From the NCBI RefSeq assembly GCF_900182615.1, contig NZ_FXTE01000004.1:62001-126000 (forward strand): DNA of 64,000 nt. Direction: 5' to 3'. Under the pieces are notes generated by a model. That model was not told the DNA's origin. It searched no databases and worked only from the letters and a program-made list of their open reading frames with translations. Both the position numbers and the translations under genes were made by a program. The stretch is from Ruegeria faecimaris (GTDB lineage: Bacteria > Pseudomonadota > Alphaproteobacteria > Rhodobacterales > Rhodobacteraceae). Of the stretch, positions 62,674-64,000 are shown one piece after another (the first letter of the stretch is position 1; each line of letters starts with the position of its first letter).

Positions 62674-63626
62674 TTCGGGTGCCTCAGTCTTGGATTGGCA
62701 AGGATGGACACGATATCGGCAACCATGTTCAGCCCGATATAGACCGCAGCGAAGACAACGCCGCAGGCCAGAACCACAGGCACGTCACGCTTGGTCACCG
62801 AGTCCACAAGATATTGCCCCATGCCAGGGTAAACGAACACCACTTCGACCACGACGACGCCCACGACCAGATAGGCCAGGTTCAGCATAACGACGTTGAC
62901 AATGGGCGAAATCGCGTTGGGGAAGGCATGTCGCGCGATGACCTGAAAACTGGACAAACCTTTCAGCTCAGCCGTTTCGATATAGGCCGACTGCATCAGG
63001 TTTAGGATTGCGGCGCGGGTCATCCGCATCATCTGTGCCAATACCACCAGCGTCAGCACAAAGGCCGGCAAGGCGATTGCATAGAGCTTTTCGCCGAAGG
63101 ACATCGAATCGTTGATCATCGCAAGCGAGGAAAACCAGCCCAGTTTTACGGAAACGAAATAGATAATCACGTAGCCGATCAGGAATTCGGGGATCGAAAC
63201 CGTGGTCAAGGTCACAGCCGAGATCAATTTGTCCGGCATACGGTTGCGATAGCGGACGGCCAACAAGCCAAGGAAGATAGCGAGTGGTACGGAGACGACG
63301 GCGGCGGCACAAGCCAGGAACAGCGTGTTGCCCAGGCGCTTGCCGATGCTTTCAGCGATATCCAGTTTGTTGGTCATCGATTGGCCCAGATCGCCTTGAA
63401 CGATCCCGCCCAGCCATTCGGCGTATCGGGTCAGGGCAGGGCGGTTCAGCCCCATTTCCTCACGTAAGTTAGCAAGAGCCTCAGGAGTTGCGGACTGTCC
63501 CAGGACGGCTTGCGCGGCGTCTCCGGGCAGGGCTTCGGTCAGGCCAAAAATCAGGGCCGAAGCGCCAAACAGCAATAGGAGTCCCAGCGCAAGGCGCTGG
63601 GAAACCAATTTGATGATAGGATGCAT
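62670..63626 (-). CDS. Peptide-type ABC importer permease, DppB-like
   Basis: A 318-residue inner-membrane permease with about six hydrophobic segments. ALPGDAAQAVLGQSATPEAL near residue 32-51 followed by LREEMGLNRP is the DppB/OppB N-terminal signature; the coupling loop lies in YIETAELKGLSSFQVIARHA near 215. It follows the binding-protein gene by 15 bases. Confidence 0.95.
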   Translation of the reverse strand: MHPIIKLVSQRLALGLLLLFGASALIFGLTEALPGDAAQAVLGQSATPEALANLREEMGLNRPALTRYAEWLGGIVQGDLGQSMTNKLDIAESIGKRLGNTLFLACAAAVVSVPLAIFLGLLAVRYRNRMPDKLISAVTLTTVSIPEFLIGYVIIYFVSVKLGWFSSLAMINDSMSFGEKLYAIALPAFVLTLVVLAQMMRMTRAAILNLMQSAYIETAELKGLSSFQVIARHAFPNAISPIVNVVMLNLAYLVVGVVVVEVVFVYPGMGQYLVDSVTKRDVPVVLACGVVFAAVYIGLNMVADIVSILANPRLRHPK

Positions 63627-63641
63627 GATCCGTGGTCCTTA

Positions 63642-64000
63642 TCAGGAGAACCACATCTTGCGGGACATGTTGCCGTTCATCATCTCTTGGGTTGGGTCGC
63701 TTTCCCAACCTTCCAGCTGATTGCTGACACCTTCGACGAAATCATTGAACATCGGGCAGATTACGCCGCCTTCGTCGCGGACCATCATGCCCATCTGTTT
63801 GTAGATGTCCTTGCGCTTGTCATTGTCCAGCTCGGCGCGGGCTGCAAACAGCATCTCGTCAAAGGCCGGAACCTTGAACCGCGTGTCGTTCCAGTCTGCG
63901 GTCGACAGATACGCGGTCGAATACATCTGGTCCTGCACCGGACGGCCACCCCAGTACGAGGCGCAGAACGGCTGTACGTTCCAAACCTCGGACCAGTAAC
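63642..64000 (-). CDS. Peptide-type ABC importer substrate-binding protein, C-terminal part
   Basis: The C-terminal 118 residues of a periplasmic binding protein; the frame stays open through the right edge (it reads YWSEVWNVQPFCASYWGGRP at the border). RAELDNDKRKDIYKQMGMMV near the middle matches the helix before the C-terminal lobe of family 5 (SBP_bac_5) proteins, and the first gene position before two permeases supports it. Ligand cannot be inferred from this part. Confidence 0.88.
   Translation of the reverse strand, partial: YWSEVWNVQPFCASYWGGRPVQDQMYSTAYLSTADWNDTRFKVPAFDEMLFAARAELDNDKRKDIYKQMGMMVRDEGGVICPMFNDFVEGVSNQLEGWESDPTQEMMNGNMSRKMWFS

Overview
The window is chromosomal DNA from a high-GC alphaproteobacterium, most likely the marine Roseobacter group of the Rhodobacterales. 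The signs are a stand-alone putA with a divergent Lrp-type regulator, a complete beta-hydroxyaspartate cycle cluster with divergent bhcR, three DUF6455-like small Cys-rich proteins, a DUF1467 protein next to methylmalonyl-CoA epimerase, and dense gene packing with many ATGA stop/start overlaps. The genus cannot be fixed from the sequence alone. I see no insertion sequence, prophage, CRISPR array or rRNA. One tRNA gene, tRNA-Gly(TCC), is present. No stretch longer than about 300 bases lacks a gene.

Layout. 1-9.3 kb: the end of an RND efflux permease, carB, a pabB-pabC-CPBP protease operon, and aspS. 9.5-17.6 kb: a receiver protein with a degenerate HPt-like tail, mce, DUF1467, EI24 and nitroreductase genes, a run of small genes (DUF167, a secreted M48 lipoprotein, an IMPACT-domain protein, three tandem Cys-rich proteins, a CDGSH iron-sulfur protein, a small lipoprotein), dgkA and rimO. 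17.7-24.2 kb: an AsmA-like protein, then a minus-strand operon kpsT-like, kpsE-like, kdsA, phosphomannomutase for Kdo/capsule work. 24.5-31.2 kb: a uracil-DNA-glycosylase-family protein, SseB, YghU-type GST, YHS protein, J-domain protein, metF with divergent metR, and an inositol monophosphatase.

31.3-36.6 kb holds bhcD, bhcC, bhcB and bhcA with divergent bhcR. This pathway turns glyoxylate plus glycine into oxaloacetate and so assimilates C2 compounds such as glycolate. 36.6-44 kb holds a rhomboid protease, putA/putR, a TPR protein, and a Tat-exported PhoX-type phosphatase preceded by a recognisable Pho box.

44.1-54.1 kb is the most interesting region: two divergent operons that together look like a pathway for amino sugars from peptidoglycan (MurNAc and GlcNAc). 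One operon holds murQ, a CUT1-type ABC importer and an embedded Gfo/Idh/MocA enzyme. The other holds a BadF-type sugar kinase, a GntR/UTRA regulator, a SIS-domain deaminase and nagA. Both promoters carry mirrored copies of the same 13-base operator-like element, which ties the two operons into one regulon.

54.2-64 kb: the tRNA, an MsbA-like exporter, an acyl-CoA synthetase, a HSL-type alpha/beta hydrolase, a phosphodiesterase-type alkaline phosphatase, and most of a peptide-type ABC importer (fused double ATPase, two permeases, C-terminus of the binding protein) running off the right edge.
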